Notes: generated by a model from the letters alone, not told the origin. Positions 52,901 through 64,000 are shown, counted from the first letter of the stretch. The stretch: 64,000 nucleotides of DNA from Coenobita brevimanus (GCA_032717465.1 CM064663.1:13094396-13158395); one strand, 5' to 3'. Numbers and translations are program-made.

Positions 52901-53609
52901 AGAACTAGTTACAAATGCACAACCTCCTCTCCTGATACATATCCTTCAGTCTCTTCCCATTATCATTTTCTCCTGGTACTGCATAACAACCCATTTGTCA
53001 TCCTCAGAACCATTGTCTACTCTTCCACTCATATCCCCCATTACGATCACTTTATAGCTCCTGCACATTTCTCCCACTATATCCAGCTCATCCCAAAACC
53101 TGTCTTTCCCTCTCTCACTTCTGTCCATACATGGTGCATATGCTACAATCACTGCCAGTTTCACCTTCTCAAACTTGAACTTGACATACAGGGTAGATAC
53201 ACCTCGGGCTGACACATTTGTAGTCTCTCATTCCACTATGCCACACCTCCTTCATAAACAATGCAACTCCTTTCTTGCATCTTCCTCGTCCAGTCATTCC
53301 CGATCTTACACATTTCACACCCTCCCACTCCTCCACTTCACACCCTTTCATCTTCGTTTCACGGAATGCCATCACGACATATCTCACACTCTTGAACGCA
53401 TTCACCACATCCACATTCTTTCTATCTTCATTCACACCTCTCATATTCCACATGGCCACGCGAGTCTGCCCATTTGGTTGGGGCCATGGGCATGGACTGG
53501 CCCCTCCGAGGCTCTCTGAAATGACTGCCATGACTAAGTGATTTTGGATAGGGCAATCTGGGGGACACTTAACCCTGCCACAAATCCCGGTTATATGGTT
53601 ACCACCCAA
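49943..53609 (-). pseudogene. Nearly full-length RTE-like LINE with GATGAT tail
   Basis: On the minus strand the order is: MWNMRGVNEDRKNVDVVNAF (near 53460), FRETKMKG, IVAYAPCMDRSERGKDRFW, VIVMGDMSGRVDNG (endonuclease), IDYALAERSLMGMVADTRAV, GLSDHEIVV, then RT with AVKKAAGVDEVYAG (near 51985, across a stop), EWKKVVIVHLYKNKGERSEYKKYRAISLL, FMAFMDLEKA, and later SKVMVIEREGD, FKYLGTMIEK, and RWYGHVKGKENN near the end. The 3' tail is GATGATGATCATGATGATG at about 49945-49965. Frameshifts and stops are scattered. A SINE interrupts it at about 50.6-50.98 kb between MEALIRN and GVLVPTLTHG. Confidence 0.87.
50600..50985 (-). mobile_element. tRNA-derived SINE, copy 2, with poly-A, inserted in the LINE
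   Basis: The minus strand has box A-like TGGCTGAATCTGTAGAG (near 50960) and box B GGTTCGAATCCCG (50903-50915). The tail AGGGAACAGTTTAAGGATTTG is shared with copy 1, and a run of about 25 A (plus-strand T, 50617-50640) ends it. The word ACATGG is present at both edges and might be part of a target duplication. The insertion breaks the LINE frame. Confidence 0.8.
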
Positions 53610-54322
53610 CGTAGTAAATGGTTTCCTGGGTTCAGGAAACCACTCGGCTTGTCACTCAGTGTAGAGATCATATGGCAACTTTACATTGAGTGAGTGGATG
53701 ATGGGCGCCCCAACCTACCATATTTATAGTTTATAATATAAAAAATGTATGGGTTTAAGAAAACACTCAGGTTACTCTGCTGGTGAACATGCAGTACAAC
53801 TGCGAATATGTGTTTTGGTAATACATTGCAATATACATGCCAATTGGATTTGTTGTGATAGTAAACTTGAAATTACCTTTTACTATTCCTCTAGTGCACT
53901 AAGAAATTACCCTAGCAAGTGATTTTACCGCAGAAGAATTTAGAATATACGAAAAAGTACGGGTGTAAGGAAATGATCTCAGGATATGGTGCATGAACTC
54001 GCAGTACAAGTGCCAGAAATAAAGAAATTATTTTCAGGATTTAGTGGATATGAACTTGCATTACAAGTGCAAATATGTGCTATAGTAATATAGTGTAGAA
54101 TTAGTGCAAACTGGTTTTGTTTTGATACATTTATTTATTTCTGCACAATCGCAACCTTTCCTTTATTTTTATCTCTGCTGAACGCCACCTCGCTTCCTCA
54201 AAACCACTCCTTCTACCCAGTACTGAGACTCAGCTGTCTAAGGTAACTTAAAGGAAACCCTCCTCTGTATCCTCCTACTTTCTGTATACTCACTTCAGAG
54301 CAAAAAGTGGCTGTTGTGTATA
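53610..54322. other. Non-coding stretch with weak internal repetition
   Basis: A block of the type GAAC.TGCAGTACAA.TGC recurs near 53787, 53997 and 54052. No coding or transposon signal. Confidence 0.45.
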
Positions 54323-55715
54323 TGTACAACTCCGGACAGATGAAACGGCTACACCCCATCCACCAGCGACTTGGTTTGGGTCTCAGTGGTTCTGGTAACA
54401 GTTGCAGGTGGAGGGAGGGGGGATGTGGGAGGGTGAGGAGGGGAGAAATGTGGGTGGAGTTATATAGGGGGTAGTGTGGGAGGGGGAAGAAACACCACAG
54501 TCTGGCTGGTGGGAGGGGGAGACGAATGGTTGGGTAGCGGAGACGAGAGTCTGCTGGAGGGTAAGACAGGTGAGTGTGATTAGATGAAAAGAAATTACAA
54601 AAAATGAATTATTATAATATCTGCTGCATATATTGCATTTTATCTACTAAATAAAAACACTGTCTATTATTCATCACCGTATTTGGGTATCCTACTCATT
54701 ATTATTATCCTTTGGATATTAGGCAATAAATAAAGATATTGGACGGTCTTTCGGACCCGAACCAATTTTTTCATAACTTTTTTCTTCAGCTATTTCCGTA
54801 TTCCTATTATCCCTCGTGCTTGAAGTCCCCCTTTTTATCACTTTCTCCTACGCCCTACATTTTTTTTATTCATAAGGCAGTTTAACTTTCTCTTTAAAAA
54901 CCATATTTGTCAACAAATATTCCTTTCATTAATCTGTTTAATTACCTTTTTTCTTTCAATATGCATTCGTCTAATAATGGGTGTTACATTTTAACTGGCG
55001 CCGCTATTTGACGTTGTGAATAAATTTGGTTTAAATTTACGCATATATTGCAGTCTCTCTCAAGTAGGCTGGCAACCTTACACATCCTCCCCCCTGCTTT
55101 CTCCTTCTCTCGCTACCCGTTCCCTCCTTTCCTTTTGTAGTACTGTTTATCTATTCTTTCTCATATTTTTAACCTCATTCCTTCTTACAAACTTTTAGTG
55201 CCATAGGAATTTCTCCCTTATCACCTACAGTCCTACTACATGAAAGTGGAAAAAACTGCCATCGGGAAAAGAATAACTGGAAATTTATGGCGAAGGTTAC
55301 GATATTAGTTATTTAGAATGAAAGTGTTGGCAGATACGCATTCTTGACGTGATTATCGGAGCCACAGCATTTCGCCTTCATAAAACAGAAGGACTATAGG
55401 CTTCATGCATTACCTCCTTACGTCCAGCATTACTGTGCAGAACGCCATGTATAACACACTAAGGACCACAAGGACAGTACTGGTAGTCATCGTGATTCTC
55501 ATGAATCTCTCTATAGGCTATTGAAAACAGTGCATTATGCTCAACTTCAGAATTATGTTCTCATCATGGCAATGATAGGCAAAGATAATAAAAACAATAT
55601 ATACAACCAAATTATCATTTATTATACAACAAAGCTCAAACTGCCTCCGTGCTGCAGTTTCAAGGGTGTAACCAGCTCACACAGTCACTTGTAACCTGAA
55701 GAAATTAAATACATG

Positions 55716-55716
<1 letters not shown>

Positions 55717-55792
<76 letters not shown>
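55717..55792. repeat. (TA)n tract at the inner end of the left arm
   Basis: Pure TA run. Confidence 0.97.
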
Positions 55793-55798
<6 letters not shown>

Positions 55799-55860
55799 CC
55801 ATGAACAACACTGTTTGATCTAGAATTTATTGTGTTGGGTAAAGCAGAGGACACTAACTA

Positions 55861-56062
55861 GCATGGCAACCTACCACACGGAAACCACCATGTTGCACTA
55901 CACGCCACAGAAACCGATGCACAGACCATGATATCAGCGAAAAGACTATGAGAAGAGTATTGCACGAAACAGGGTTGCATCACAGGACCCTAGCAAACGT
56001 TATGTTGTCAAGCCATAGTATTTTTGGAAGTGTGTCACTGAAGGCGCAACTGCTGGAGAAGG
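55861..56062 (+). pseudogene. Possible Tc1-like transposase remnant in the palindrome centre
   Basis: An open stretch between stops reads TRHRNR, then ISEKTMRRVLHETGLHHRT (about 55933-55990), resembling the second helix-turn-helix of Tc1-type transposases ('IS..TVRR.LHE.GL..R'). It ends in SLKAQLLEKE and a TAG near 56067. Only about 65 residues are present, with no catalytic DDE part. The match is short and may be coincidental. Confidence 0.35.
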
Positions 56063-56268
56063 AATAGTACTCGGTGAGTATTATTTCTGAGGTTTTCGCT
56101 TGTATAAACTAAACTATTCAGTCATATATGACCATAAAAATATATTAATAATTACTGCAGGGGGACAACCAGTTTCGTTACAACGTCAGTCCATGCAGAG
56201 GAAATTACTTTGGGCATATAGGGTTACTCGATGTTAAATTTCATAAGTGTAGAGCCTGTATGATTATA

Positions 56269-56269
<1 letters not shown>

Positions 56270-56334
<65 letters not shown>
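56270..56334. repeat. (TA)n tract at the inner end of the right arm
   Basis: Pure TA run, mirrored by the left-arm tract. Confidence 0.97.
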
Positions 56335-56338
<4 letters not shown>

Positions 56339-57719
56339 CAGGTATTTATTTTTTTTCAGGTAGCACGGAGGCAGTTTGAGCTTTGTTGTATAATAAATGA
56401 TAATTTGGTTGTATATATTGTTTTTATTATCTTTGCCTATCATTGCCATGATGAGAACATAATTCTGAAGTTGAGCATAATGCACTGTTTTCAATAGCCT
56501 ATGGAGAGATTCATGAGAATCACGATGACTACCAGTACTGTCCTTGTGGTCCTTAATGTGTTATACATGCCGTTCTGCACAGTAATGCTGGACGTAAGGA
56601 GGTAATGCATGAAACCTATAGTCCTTCTGTTTTATGAAGGGGAAATGCTGTGGCTCCGATAATCACGTCAAGAATGCGTATCTGCCAACACTTTCATTCT
56701 AAATAACTAATATCGTAACCTTCGCCATAAATTTCCAGTTATTCTTTTCCCGATGGCAGTTTTTTCCACTTTCATGTAGTAGGACTGTAGGTGATAAGGG
56801 AGAAATTCCTATGGCACTAAAAGTTTGTAAGAAGGAATGAGGTTAAAAATATGAGAAAGAATAGATAAACAGTACTACAAAAGGAAAGGAGGGAACGGGT
56901 AGCGAGAGAAGGAGAAAGCAGGGGGGAGGATGTGTAAGGTTGCCAGCCTACTTGAGAGAGACTGCAATATATGCGTAAATTTAAACCAAATTTATTCACA
57001 ACGTCAAATAGCGGCGCCAATTAAGGTGTAACACCCATTATTAGACAAATGCATATTGAAAGAAAACAGGTAATTAAATAGATTAATGAAAGGAATATTT
57101 GTTGACAAATATGGTTATTTAAAGAGAAAGTTAAACTGCCTTATGAATAAAAAAAATGTAGGGCGTAGGAGAAAGTGATAAAAAGGGGGACTTCAAGCAC
57201 GAGGGATAATAGGAATACGGAAATAGCTGAAGAAAAAAGTTATGAAAAAATTGGTTCGGGTCCGAAAGACCGTCCAATATCTTTATTTATTGCCTAATAT
57301 CCAAAGGATAATAATAATGAGTAGGATACCCAAATACGGTGATGAATAATAGACAGTGTTTTTATTTAGTAGATAAAATGCAATATATGCAGCAGATATT
57401 ATAATAATTCATTTTTTGTAATTTCTTTTCATCTAATCACACTCACCTGTCTTACCCTCCAGCAGACTCTTGTCTCCGCTACCCAACCATTCGTCTCCCC
57501 CTCCCACCAGCCAGACTGTGCTGTTTCTTCCCCCTCCCACACTACCCCCTATATAACTCCGCCCACATTTCTCCCCTCCTCACCCTCCCACATCCCCCCT
57601 CCCTCCACCTGCAACTGTTACCAGAACCACTGAGACCCAAACCAAGTCGCTGGTGGATGGGGTGTAGCCGTTTCATCTGTCCGGAGCTGTACATCTCAAC
57701 ATATCGTGCACCCATGTTC

Positions 57720-58759
57720 CTGTACTTCAGTCTTCTGACTTCTCTAGTCTCTAGGTTCGTCTATCCTACCATTCTCTGACTAAGTATATGTGTACCATTT
57801 CTTATCTGCTACTTCTGCTGATGATGACAAATTTTTTGACAATTTTACTTCTAAGTTGGAACATCCTGTCAGTTTCCTCTTTCCCTGAAGTCTCCATTCT
57901 AGGTGATTTCACTGTTCACCACTACCTTTGGCTCTCCTCTCCTATCTCTGATCCACGTACGAGGCGACATCTTTTCCATCCTTAATGACCAAAAGCAGCT
58001 TGGACAGCACCCGACCTATATTGCTAACAGTCTTGTAGGGAGTCCCAGCATACCTGACCAATTCCTTGCATCTAATCCTTCTGCTTATGTTAATGTTTTC
58101 TTTCCACTGGGCTCCCCTGATTGCAGTCTTAATACCTTAACTGTCCTGTCACCTCAGTAAGGCCTGTGAACCATCTCAATTAGCGGCGACTTTGGCATTT
58201 TGAAGTTGCTGATTGGGAGGACCTCGGACAGTACTTATTTTTTATTCCCTGGAATGATTATTGCTTCCATGGCCGAGAATCATCTGAGAGTGTCTCACGT
58301 ATTAGATAGGTTATTCTCTCAGGTATGGAAACAGACATTTCGATTTTTTATCGTGTGACTAATGAAAAAAAAAAATCTTTAATTATACTTGTTCAAATGC
58401 CGTCCACATCAAGGAGAGGGCCTTCAAAAAGGTACCGGAACCATCCCTGAATATCATCTCTTTTACGTTTCTGGCTGGAATCGTGTTAAGTCCGTCTATC
58501 GCTCTGCAAAATGTAATATCAGTCGTACTAACTCAAATTCCTCCTGCTCCTTCCGATGCTTGCCAGATACTTTTCTAACAACTTTACTTCGTTATCCTTT
58601 CCTCCTATTTTCCACTCTGACGACTCAGCAACTGTTTCTTGTACTGTAAAGCAGAACTCTTTGCTCAGAATTTCTCCTTCATTTCCACCATAGACGATTC
58701 TGGTGCAGTTCCTCTATCACTTCTATCACGTCCTCCCTCTTACTTCCTCATGGCTGACA
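57720..58759 (+). pseudogene. Jockey-like LINE, left part (endonuclease end and RT start)
   Basis: Broken frames give SFPEVSILGDFTVHHYLWLS (endonuclease GD.N.HH, Asn replaced by Thr), HPTYIANSLV, SNPSAYVNVFFPLGSPDCSL (the GSSDHNL block, degraded), then FPWNDYCFHGRE near 58250 and VSGWNRVKSV. It continues to CTCATGGCTGACAT at 58759, where a MITE interrupts it. Collinear with 62262-62950. Confidence 0.82.
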
Positions 58760-59536
58760 TTAACCCGCCCCATCCTGACGTTTTCTGGGCAGTGGTACGC
58801 CCCAGTCCCGACATTTTTGGACCTTTTTTTTTTTTGGCTCAAACATCCGCTTTTGGTGAGAAACATCGAAAATTCATAGAGAAATCGCTCACCTGAGGTT
58901 AAAAATACTCAATTTAGGTACGAGTACTTCCTTACCTGAATGGGTTTTCTAACAGGCTGGCACCAAAGAAAACGAGTTCTATGGGAGGCTAACTATTTTA
59001 TCCACTCATAAACAGTATTTATTTATTTACTTGGTACGAATTTATATGTAGAACAAGAGTATATTGGTTTTCAAACAGTAATATAGGCATTATAAGCATT
59101 GTTTCACTCACTAACTCATCACCATTCATGACCTTTTTTTCCCACATTACCTGATCATCATTTCTGACTGTTTCTTCCTCTAATGCTATGTAAACTTTGT
59201 CCTCCACATTGTCATCGATTGGGGAATCACTCTGGCCCTGAATGTCTTTATTGGCCAGGTCACTGGTAACAGGTGAATTGCCGAGACAATGGCGTGCAGA
59301 GGGGGGGGGGAGAGGTTATGCGGTGTAAGGCATTGTCCCTGCTTGGCATCTTGTAGAGGAATGGAAGAAGGTGTCCCGTGTATACGTGCCAAAAATCACT
59401 CGCGAAATCACTCGTGAAAATTGAAAATTGTGCAAACTAGGGACTTGCAATGTTGCCGCATTAATTCACATCGCCGGGACATGAGTGCACATCATGTGCG
59501 GACGTTAATTCACGTCGCCGGGATGGCGCGGGTTAA
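58760..59536 (-). mobile_element. piggyBac-type MITE, family B, copy 2
   Basis: 777 bp bounded by TTAA (58760-58763; 59533-59536), aligning over its length with 649-1412: AGAAACATCGAAAATTCATA, GAGTATATTGGTTTTCAA and CCTTTTTTTCCCACATTACC. On the minus strand it keeps a frame, PIDDNVEDKVYIALEEETVR, resembling an acidic piggyBac N-terminus. It interrupts the LINE sequence GACATTAAAATTTCTTCA exactly at its TTAA; the intact form is at 62948-62965. Confidence 0.9.
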
Positions 59537-59760
59537 AATTTCTTCAGTTGATGTGTTTTCTGCCATCACTGGCTTTAATGCTGACAAGGCATATGGGCCT
59601 GATGGGATGCTGATGGGGTTCCTCCAGTTGTTGTCAAGTGCTGTTCTTCTGTACTTATATCCTGCCTAGGTAAACTCTGTTGCCTTTGTCTCAACTTGTA
59701 CCTTTCCTTCTTGCATGAATTTTCCTGTTATGGAAGGTTGATCATTTTCAGCCCTCTAAC
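59537..59760 (+). pseudogene. Jockey-like LINE, right part after the MITE
   Basis: Reads ISSVDVFSAITGFNADKAYG then PDG, followed by a degraded repeat of GATGGG, and stops near 59760, where an opposite-strand fragment begins. Confidence 0.82.
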
Positions 59761-59763
59761 TGT

Positions 59764-60385
59764 CGTTCTATCATTTTAATGCAAGGAAGAAGCAACAAAA
59801 GGCCAGGAGCCTGTGTGTTTCTCCCTTCAAGAAAAAATAAAGACAAGATAAGAGAGCCAAATTCAAGACTGTTCCTTTTGGAGTCCCTGGACACACTGCT
59901 TTTGAAAGACTGGAGATCATGGGCAGTAGGAAGTACAGACAGAGGGAGACAGTTCCAGAGGTGACCTGTTGCATAAATGAAAGACTGGGAATAACGGTTC
60001 ACTCTTGCATTAGAGAGTTGGACAGAAAAGGAATGAGATTTTGTTGTTAGACGGATGCTACGCACCCGCCATAATGGAGGAGAGGTGACCATTGAAGTAA
60101 CGACTGAAAAGAGATAAAGATGGAACAGTACAGCGAAGATACAGAGGTTGAAGGGAGCTAGTAAGAGGAGAAGAGTTGCTGAGAGAAAAAGCTTTTGACT
60201 CCACATTGTTGCAAAGAGCTGTATATGAGGAGCCTGACCGCACTTGAGAGTTGTACTCTACACAGGGGTGAATAAAATCCGTGAATGAAGTCAACAACTA
60301 TGGAGGGGTAAAGAAGACATGGAGTCGCTTTCACCGCCCTGCTAGTAAGACGTCCTCCTGGTCTGCTGTGTTTGATTAGCATTGT
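59764..60385 (-). pseudogene. Jockey-like LINE C-terminal fragment
   Basis: The minus strand reads VDFIHGFYSPLCRVQLSS, CNNVESKAFSLSNSSPLTSS, RCTVPSLSLFSRYFNGHLSS, then RSIRLTTKSHSFSVQLSNAR and TGHLWNCLPLSVLP. These are the last ~150 residues typical of this LINE group. It is inverted relative to the preceding fragment, and a TTAA element follows immediately. Confidence 0.82.
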
Positions 60386-62171
60386 TTAACCCCTACACCG
60401 CGGGCATGTTTACCGATGTTTTGCGTGTGCCGTGGGGTATTCGGGCTCCGACAGACTCTCAAAAAATATTTGACAAAAATCAGTTATTAGTCCTAGAATA
60501 TTAAAATTATATATGCTTATGGCACATACCTTCAGCTTTCTCCTGGAATGTTTGTTGAGCCTTCGTCGTTACTGTAGGACTTGTGGAGACCTCTGAAGTT
60601 GGGTAACGATGTCTCCACTTTACACTTCCCGACAACCCGTAATATGATTACCACAGCCAGATATTAACACTATAAACACTACTCTATGATTTTCAAGTAG
60701 TTCGGGATCCATACTCCAAAAAGAAAAATACTGTGAAAGCAATGAAAATTACGAGCGCGTCTGACCACCGCACTTGCGCTAGTTCGCTCTTGGTACTCTG
60801 TCATTTATTATTCATAAAACCCCTCACACTTTATATTTCTATTACTATATAACACTTATATATATCTACAGTTTTTATCCATAAGTTTCCTTCAGTAGTA
60901 TTAGTTTATTGTCACTGTAGGAATTCAATTTCTTTCAGTAAAATACGTAGCATTCACTTTCTCGTCCTGTATACTAGTATTGAGAGTGAATGTCACTTTC
61001 ATCTTCACTCTCATAACTCATAGTATTCAGACATGCTAGAGTGAAACTTTCACTTTCATTACTCCTAGGGTATATACTCGTATTCTTATAATACTACTCA
61101 TTTACATTATTTTCTATTTACGTTCTCTATTTTATTTACGTTATTTACATTTCTATTTTATTTACACTGTGTTATGCACTGTCACTTGAAGTAACTTATA
61201 AAACTATTTTCCATTGTTCACGTATATTTACATTCATTACTTTCACTTGCTGTTTACACATTATTTACACATTATTATCAATTCCACTTGCACTGTTTTA
61301 CTTAATAGAAAGATCGTAGTCACTCTTTTATCAATTGTCAGCCCTTTACCTCTTTCCACACGAGGTTTAGTAGGGGATAAAGGTCACAGGGCCCTTTGCA
61401 TGTGGGTGAAAAAGGCCCTGAAGTCAGCAAGAGGAACAGACGTACCTCCTCTTCGGAAGATGAGAGAGAACTGGTAAGGGAGGACCGGGGTAGAGGCCTA
61501 CTTAGGGGATATTCAGTGCTACCAACGTAGCTCTTGAAACAGCTATGTATTTCACTGAAATGATTGGCGGGAAATCTAGACAATACATTATAAATTAGGT
61601 AGTTCCAGGTGAATGTAAATATCACTTAGGCTTCTCCCTTCCCTCCTTATATGTATATTTATTACGAAAATAGATTATACGGCATATTTCAAGGGGAAAT
61701 AAACAGCGAAAATTAGCGAACGAGTGCACGTGAGGTGTTGTCAGGTGATAATTAGCCAATTCCAGGTGTATGGCACTCTCGCTTACCTTATTTCTTTCTT
61801 GTATATATTATTTGGTATAAGAATAGGGCATAGGGCTTATTTCAATGGATGAAATCAGTGAAAAATTCCAGGGAAGATTTACTTAGCGTAGCACGGCTGG
61901 GCAAGCGAGAGGATAGGGTAATGGAGGGGGGGTAGGGAGGGGAGTCAAGAACGGGGAGAAATGGCTAAAGTGTCAACAATGGATGGGAGTACAGATGAGA
62001 TTAGGAGTGCTGACTAGTGTTGGACATTGGCAGTACTGATAGATGATACAAGCCCCCAATTGGAAGCCCGGGTGAATTCAAAATAACACAGAATCACAAA
62101 AGCGACGCCCCGCAGTATGATCCCTTGCTCCCAAGCGTCACGAAAGTGACGCCCCGCGGTTAAGGGGTTAA
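60386..62171. mobile_element. TTAA-flanked element with TTAACCCCT...CCGCGGG inverted ends
   Basis: The ends are TTAACCCCTACACCGCGGG (60386 on) and, reversed, TTAACCCCTTAACCGCGGG (62171 back). The 1786-bp interior is AT-rich with GAAAGTGAC-type words and a TATTTAC-rich stretch (61080-61290), and no recognisable transposase. Short frames near 61340-61625 show no clear motif. Size, TTAA and GC-rich tips indicate a third, non-autonomous piggyBac-type family. Confidence 0.75.
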
Positions 62172-62261
62172 TAGACAGTAGTGAATAAGAGACTCAGTTT
62201 ATTTCTGTGAATCTCTGTGACTGAGTGTAGAGTGCTTTGGACGGTGATTTGCACCGTTCTA

Positions 62262-64000
62262 AGGTTAATCTTTTCTCTCTGTTGGGCTCCTCCGATCACA
62301 ATCTTATTACCTTAACCTGTCCTATCACTCCCGGTACGGCCTGTGGACCCTCCGGGGAAACGTCGTCTGTGGCATTTTGGAGCCGCAGACTGGGAGGCCC
62401 TCAGGCAGTACTTCTTTGATTTTCCCTGGAATGATTATTGCTTCCATGGCCGTGAGCCATCTGAGTGTGCCTTGCGCATTACGGAGGTTATTCTCTCGGG
62501 CATGGAAGCATACATTCCTTTCTCATATCCTTTGACTAATGCAAGAAAGCCTTGGTTTAATCACGCTTGTTCTAATGCTGTCCGCAACAAGGAGAGGGCC
62601 TACAAAAGGTACCGGAGCCAACCCACCCCTGAATCACATCATCTTTACGTTTCTGCCCGGAATCGTGCTAAGTCTGTTCTTCGCTCTACTAAAAATAATT
62701 TCATCCACACTAAATGCTCTCAACTCTCCAACTCGAATTCTTCCCGCTCCTTCTGGCATCTTGCCAAAAATCTTTCTAACAACTTCACCTCATCATCCTT
62801 CCCTCCTCTTTTCTACTCTGATGGTTCTGTAGCTATTTCTTCTACTGATAAAGCAGATCTCTTCGCACAGACTTTCTCCTCCAATTCTACTTTAGACAAT
62901 TCCCGTGCTGTTCCTCCATCACTTCCCCCCTCTGACTTCCTCATGGCTGACATTAAAATTTCTTCATTGGATGTATTTTCTGCCATCACTGGCCTCAGTA
63001 CTAACAAGGCATATGGGCCTGATGGGGTCCCTCCTGTTGTTCTCAAGAACTGTGCTTCTGTGCTTACACCCTGCCTAGGCAAACTCTTTCGTCTTTGTCT
63101 GGCAACTTGTACCTTTCCTTCCTGGTGGAAGTTTGCTCTCATTCAGCCAGTCCCAAAGAAGGGTGACCACTCCCAACCCTCCAACTATCGTCCAATTGCT
63201 TTAACGTCCTGTATTTCAAAAGTTTTCGAGTCAATTCTTAATAGAAAAATTTTAAGGCATCTTTCCTATCACAACCTTCTTTCCGATCGTCAGTATGGGT
63301 TCCGTCAGGGACGCTCCACTGGCGATCTTCTCACCTACCTTTCAGTCTCCTGGTCATCCTCCTTTCGGGACTTTGGCGAAAGCTTTGCCATTGCACTTGA
63401 CATCTCAAAGGCTTTCGATCGAGTCTGGCATAAATCTTTAATTTCCAAACTGCCCTCCTACGGTTTCTATCCTTCTATCTGTGCCTTCATCGCTAGCTTC
63501 CTTTCTGGTCGTTCTATAGCCGCTGTTGTAGACGGCCATCGTTCTTCTCCTAGATCTATCAACAGTGGTGTTCCTCAGGGCTCTGTCCTATCACCAACTC
63601 TCTCCCTTTTATTCATCAATGATCTTCTAAGCTGTACATCTAACCCTATCCACTCATACGCTGATGACTCCACCCTTCACCTTTCCATTCGGTTCCCGCA
63701 ACGCCCATCTCAACAGTTACTTCAACAAACAAGGGATGAGGCTATGGCACACCTAATGTCTGACTTGGCTCGTATCTCTGACTGGGGTAAAAATAATATG
63801 GTTGTCTTTAATGCATCTAAGACTCAGTTCTTACACCTATCAACCCGACAAAATCTTCCACAGGTATACCCACTAAAGTTTAATAATATTCAGCTTAATC
63901 CTGCATCATCCTTGAACATGCTTGGGGTTTCATTTACTCGGGACTTACCTTGAAAGATCATATTACGTCTCTTGTAAAATCTGCTTCCAAGAGATTGGGT
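62262..64000 (+). pseudogene. Jockey-like LINE reverse transcriptase, longest open copy, runs off the window
   Basis: The endonuclease end (NLFSLLGSSDHNLITLTCPI) is in one frame. A one-base slip near 62340 leads into an open frame of 536 residues (62343-63953). It holds KRRLWHFGAADWEALRQYFF, FPWNDYCFHGREPS, ITGLSTNKAYGPDGVPPVV, VPKKGDHSQPSNYRPIAL, RQYGFRQGRSTGDLL, IALDISKAFDRVWHKSLISK, INSGVPQGSVLSP, SYADDSTLHLS (catalytic) and LNMLGVSFTRDLP. It stops at CCTTGA through loss of one G from the expected CCTTGGAAAGATC; the C-terminus continues in another frame past the window. The first part of the endonuclease is missing. A copy of this family most likely produced the fragments at 42 and 58 kb. 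Confidence 0.92.

Larger units (their letters stand above)
54323..57693. repeat. Large inverted repeat: about 1.4-kb arms around a 0.5-kb centre
   Basis: The left arm (54323 to about 55792) and right arm (about 56270 to 57693) are reverse complements over their whole length, with only scattered differences seen. Examples are TTTTAACTGGCGCC against ACCTTAATTGGCGCC near 54990/57020, one ATCTCAA-side change at the outer tip, and a ~40-bp extra segment in the left arm at about 55655-55695. Both arms end inward in a (TA)n tract. The outer tips read TGTACA(A/G)CTCCGGACAG. No long reading frame lies in the arms. It could be a transposon with giant terminal inverted repeats, or an inverted duplication. 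Confidence 0.9.

Noticed and set aside
55016..55198. Identical 60-67 residue frames in both palindrome arms as a possible small protein
   Set aside because: The identity is that of the arms; the frame has no motif and a low-complexity CT-rich origin.

Overview
The window looks like repeat-rich arthropod nuclear DNA, most plausibly from a decapod crustacean. The evidence is introns of up to 19 kb with GT/AG borders, one divergent ionotropic-receptor-type channel gene, and dense LINEs, Ty3-like LTR elements, TTAA-flanked piggyBac elements, tRNA-derived SINEs and long (TA)n/(CA)n tracts. Nothing prokaryotic was found: no operons, no ribosome binding sites and no CRISPR array. The decapod assignment is inference from the style of the receptor and the repeats, not from a search.

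Host gene. One gene is visible, on the minus strand from about 42.17 kb down to 4.14 kb. Eight exons code for the ligand-binding region, M1, pore, M3, the S2 half and M4 of an ionotropic receptor (IR). They join in phase at seven junctions, giving about 472 residues and a TAA stop. The exons are 42043-42171, 41287-41458, 39459-39535, 37302-37473, 35676-35941, 34581-34715, 15310-15496 and 4139-4420. The 5' exons were not found. Nearly everything else from 4 to 42 kb lies in its introns.

Region by region. 0-2.3 kb: RTE-like LINE remnant (plus strand) split by a piggyBac-type MITE. 2.7-3.5 kb: a second kind of TTAA MITE. 7-9.7 kb: decayed LINE. 9.9-14.0 kb: LTR element coding (minus) for a Gag-like and an Env-like protein but no pol. 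14.9 kb: perfect hairpin. 16.5-23.1 kb: Ty3/Gypsy element (minus) lacking the integrase core. 24.8-34.55 kb: a three-level nest, a Jockey/CR1-like LINE split by an LTR element (25.9-33.9 kb) whose 5' LTR holds an RTE-type LINE tail. 37.7-38.6 kb: tandem repeats. 42.2-44.9 kb: two head-to-head LINE fragments. 45.4-49.9 kb: two unrelated-looking piggyBac transposase pseudogenes. 49.9-53.6 kb: nearly full-length RTE-like LINE (minus) holding a SINE. 54.3-57.7 kb: a 3.4-kb inverted repeat with about 1.4-kb arms. 57.7-64 kb: further Jockey-like LINE copies with two TTAA elements, the last LINE running off the window.

The most informative points are the fully phased IR model, several insertions that can be dated against intact paralogous target sites, piggyBac MITEs that can be tied to a parent copy, LTR elements that have each lost a different part of pol, and the large near-identical palindrome.
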